Assembly: GCA_004352715.1 (NCBI GenBank)
Contig: SCFE01000008.1
Location: forward strand, 3,117,131 to 3,181,130
Length of the DNA stretch: 64,000 nucleotides
Direction: 5' to 3'
From: Hofstenia miamia
Taxonomy: Eukaryota > Xenacoelomorpha > Acoela
Shown here: in pieces, positions 61,139 to 64,000 of the stretch
Numbering within the stretch: position 1 is the first letter of the stretch
How the letters are laid out: each line of letters begins with the position of its first letter
Program-made: the position numbers and the translations under genes
Notes under the pieces: model-generated
What the model was told of the DNA's origin: nothing
Databases searched by the model: none
What the model saw: only the letters and a program-made list of their open reading frames with translations

Positions 61139-62140
61139 ATACACCAATCACACACTGAAATGCAATAAACAATTCGTCAAATGATAATATTAATCGCAAT
61201 CAATATGAGAGCCAATAGAAATTCAAACGAAATCTATGACAACGACCATGATGATAAAGGACAGAAAATTTCATCATTTATTAGCGGAACAATGGAATTA
61301 ATTACGGATTACGAAATGCTCTTTGATAAACCGCCCACTACTCAAGTTGTGTTAATGATAAGCTGTTTTGAGCATCGCACACTTGAATAGCATTACAAAA
61401 GCGGGAATTCGAATTTTTACTAAACATATGGCTAAAGACCGTAACTAAGGGGGGTTGGCGGCTTCCACCCCTCTTTTAGAACTCTTTTAAAGGCGTAAGT
61501 GAATTACATTATGAAGTGCGAGCAACTATTAAGCAGAATCATTTTGAAAATCCCTGTGCAATGAAGTTGCCATTGTCAATGATTTTATCAAATATTGAAA
61601 AGATATTGATGGCAACGATCGTAATACACCACTTCCGTCTCAACAATGTTAGAAATGTCTATTGTACGAATGCATCAAGACGTTGCTAAAAATCTCAAAG
61701 AAATTTAAAAATAGAAAGATACAATACATATATTGTGAATTCCATTAAACAATTTCATAAAACTGAGTACAAATTTCTGGAATTCAGTTTGTGAGAGCAT
61801 GTTGTTAATGAATTAAAGCAAAATTGCAGCGAAAGAATCTTCAAAGACAAAAATTTATATTATCAAAAAATTTCCCAACTCATATGTTAGAATGTTAAAA
61901 AATTCATCTTAAATTACAGGCAATTCATAAATTTTGTTGTATTACAATCGAAATTAAATGTAAGAGCTGGTTCTATTCTTAGCCTAACCCTTGTAAACTT
62001 TGAAGAAATAAAAGCGAAATAGAACATTTAAAACATCAATGCACAAAACCGGGCACAAAATTAGTATCAATTCATATATCAATTGAACAGAATCTAATAT
62101 TTATGATAAATAAGTAAATTGATCAATGTAAAGAAGAGTT
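61139..62140. other. BCKDK 5' flank; no other gene recognised
   Basis: Contains the promoter of the minus-strand BCKDK gene but no element I can assign. The plus-strand frame 61181-61390 has no motif. Confidence 0.35.
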
Positions 62141-62149
62141 TAACTATTT

Positions 62150-62420
62150 ATTTCAACGATTAATGGAAAAGAAACAGGCAATTTTAATGGAAATTCCTTA
62201 CGGAAAACTTGGAACACCCAATTGCGCATTACCAAAAATATCATTAGCGGAACCCTAACGCACGTGTTATCAACAAACAACACATTCTGAATACATTGCA
62301 GAAGAGCATTACGAAGCTTTAGAGGGTGACGATGTTTTGACTCATTACCAAAATTTAACATAAACCACTTCTGAAGATGAAAAAAACATAGAAAATAGTA
62401 GTGATAATGAAAGTTTCGAA
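62150..62420 (+). other. Coding-like relic of unknown identity
   Basis: The plus strand reads EKKQAILMEIPYGKLGTPNC and HSEYIAEEHYEALEGDDVLT with a few stops between. It is acidic and resembles degraded coding sequence; no family is recognised. Confidence 0.25.
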
Positions 62421-62897
62421 TGACAGTGCGGACCATGAAAGTGAATACTGATGGCTTACAACAGCATCAAGAAATAATCAGCTTCCCAAAAGTATGCATC
62501 ATATGTTTATCACTGCTATCAATACCATGGGCCAGAAAATGAAAAATCTACACTGAAATTAAATGCATGCTAGAATAGATAAAAATCAATTTTACTGAAT
62601 TTCTTAGAGCAAAATTATATGTAAAAATTGCTGATTCTATTCGAAATTTTAAATAAACAGTTGGAATGCAAATAGAATTTATACTTTTTGAGTTGAAATG
62701 TATAGAGCTGTTTTTTCTCGCAGAAATGTATGCTGAATACGGATAACTCGATACCAAAATATATGATTTCTTAATTTGTAAATAATTTATTTTCCCGACA
62801 GTCGTACCTGAGCATAGCATACATTTTTGATAAATGCAAAAAATTCTACTCCAAAAGATTTGCATTACATCTAGATGTCTAAAAATAACTATATTAA

Positions 62898-64000
62898 CCC
62901 CTTAATAGGCAGAACCGTGTATACACGTTTTCAAAAAATGTTCTTTTTTAGTCGTTGACGAGCATCCTCGTCTAAAACTATACCTTCAAAAACTCGTCGA
63001 TTTTAAGCCATTTTACATGTGAAAGGAGTATTCTCGTAAAATCGTACGCCTGGCATCCATATGTGCATTCGTTTTTTGTAGCATTCTTAAATCGCACACC
63101 CGAAATGTTTAGTTAAACGGAATATGGTGAACATGAACCTTCCCTTAGTAGTTTGAATACTTCTGATAATTCTGCCAGTTTATCAGACGATGACTATTTC
63201 TCGACAAGTGAGCAGGCCGAGGGGGGGGGGGGGTGAGGAGAGAGTTGTAAAAGTCTCGAGTTGTCAGAGGAGCGTATGAATACATCACCCCATTTCACAT
63301 TAAATCCTGGAATAAAGATTGATGACAACCCAGCAAAACTGAGTGTATTTGAATTATTCGGTCTTTTCATTGATAAAAGGATTATTGCCTATGTACTGGT
63401 AGACTAATCGTTTTGCTGAACAAACTGGGCAAAATGATTGATTTTGGAGCTCTGTAACAGAGGCTGAACGTTTTGCATTTTTGCCATGAAAATGCTTGAG
63501 GGCATTGTAAAAATGCCAGCCGAAGAAAAGAACTTCTTGAAAGACCAACTTTTTCGGAAGCTAATGACTATGAAACGATACAGTAAGATACAACAACATC
63601 TTAATTTTGTAGATAATGAAACTAAACCCAACACAAAATTGCATAAGATTTATGATATATTCCTACCATTGTGTGAGAAGTTTGGGAATAGTTCACCCCT
63701 AGGCTAGATGTACGTATAAATGAGAGCCTTATGTTGTTCAAATGAAGGTTAGGATGGGTACTGCACATTCCACTGAAAAAGAGAAGGTTTGGTGAGAAAT
63801 ATTTCATGTTGTGTGAATCCAAGATATGTGTACAAAATGACCATTTACGTTGGCAAATGGACACAGTTCGATTCATATCCTGTGAGTTCGCGTTTTGTTT
63901 TATCTTTGATAAAGCCCTTATTTGTGTTACTGTGGATAACTATTACACTAGTCCACAATTAGCTGATGCTCTAGTTATGAATCAGACTGACACGTATAGA
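62898..64000 (+). mobile_element. piggyBac-type transposon, decayed, cut by the window end
   Basis: TTAA at 62894-62897 followed by CCCCTTAATAGGCAGA is a piggyBac-style target site and terminal repeat. The transposase follows with frameshifts and stops: HEPSLSSLNTSDNSASLSDD (63130), AKLSVFELFGLFIDKRII (63335), an intact stretch FRKLMTMKRYSKIQQHLNFV and HKIYDIFLPLCEKFGN (63560-63690), VRINESLMLFK and HIPLKKRRFGEKYFMLCESK (63720-63830), then CVTVDNYYTSPQLADALVMN (63920-63980). The order and residues match the DDE_Tnp_1_7 fold, including the catalytic Asp in VDNYYTS. A G12-13 run at 63220 disrupts the frame. The right end lies outside the window. Confidence 0.85.

Noticed and set aside
61138-61147. 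Starting BCKDK at a TTG three codons upstream of the ATG
   Set aside because: A non-ATG start is unlikely in an animal nuclear gene; ATG 61138 gives a normal presequence.

Overview
The window is nuclear DNA from an invertebrate animal. The evidence is split genes with GT-AG introns, a Fez-family zinc-finger gene, a mitochondrial branched-chain ketoacid dehydrogenase kinase gene, strongly AT-rich sequence full of (TA)n tracts, and a dense, mostly decayed population of animal-type transposons. I cannot name the species or the phylum from the sequence alone. All assignments come from reading motifs and comparing copies within the window; no database search was run.

Host genes. (1) A fez/earmuff-type transcription factor lies on the minus strand at 16356-17848, in three exons with six C2H2 fingers. 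(2) A single 145-codon exon of an unrecognised, probably nuclear protein lies on the minus strand at 24139-24573. (3) A small threonine-rich single-pass membrane protein is on the plus strand at 30211-30666. (4) A complete BCKDK gene on the minus strand, 46757-61138, has nine exons joining into 414 residues; one intron is only 44 nt and intron 1 is about 5.9 kb and holds a pogo transposon. These genes show no sign of working together.

Mobile DNA. 1.4-1.8 kb, 31.3-33.2 kb, 34.8-38.3 kb and 43.4-45.5 kb hold copies of one L2/CR1-like LINE. The 34.8-38.3 kb copy is near full length and carries a 2A-like motif, an AP endonuclease, a reverse transcriptase, a 3' hairpin and a (TATCT)n tail. A different LINE is at 22.1-23.1 kb. 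hAT-type non-autonomous elements with 8-bp target duplications are at 6.6-8.5 and 33.5 kb. A 1.8-kb element with about 285-bp inverted repeats around a decayed repeat-family gene is at 11.2-13.0 kb. A second repeat-type gene relic is at 41.4-42.7 kb, a mariner-like relic at 39.4 kb, a Penelope-like relic at 29.7 kb, a hAT/CGGBP1-like relic at 54.5 kb, a pogo element at 57.0-59.8 kb and a piggyBac element from 62.9 kb to the window end. Three copies of a MITE with GAGAGTGAC-type ends are present.

Assembly. Gaps are at 9206-9618, 21117-22116 and 28236-28256; single Ns are at 40461, 58051 and 58883. The 28.2-kb gap is flanked by an exact 274-bp duplication, and the two Ns in the pogo element sit at copy junctions, so both loci look like unresolved assembly.

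The strongest new observation is the LINE 3' hairpin: two copies keep a perfect 12-bp stem and a 24-nt loop while differing by three compensatory base-pair changes.
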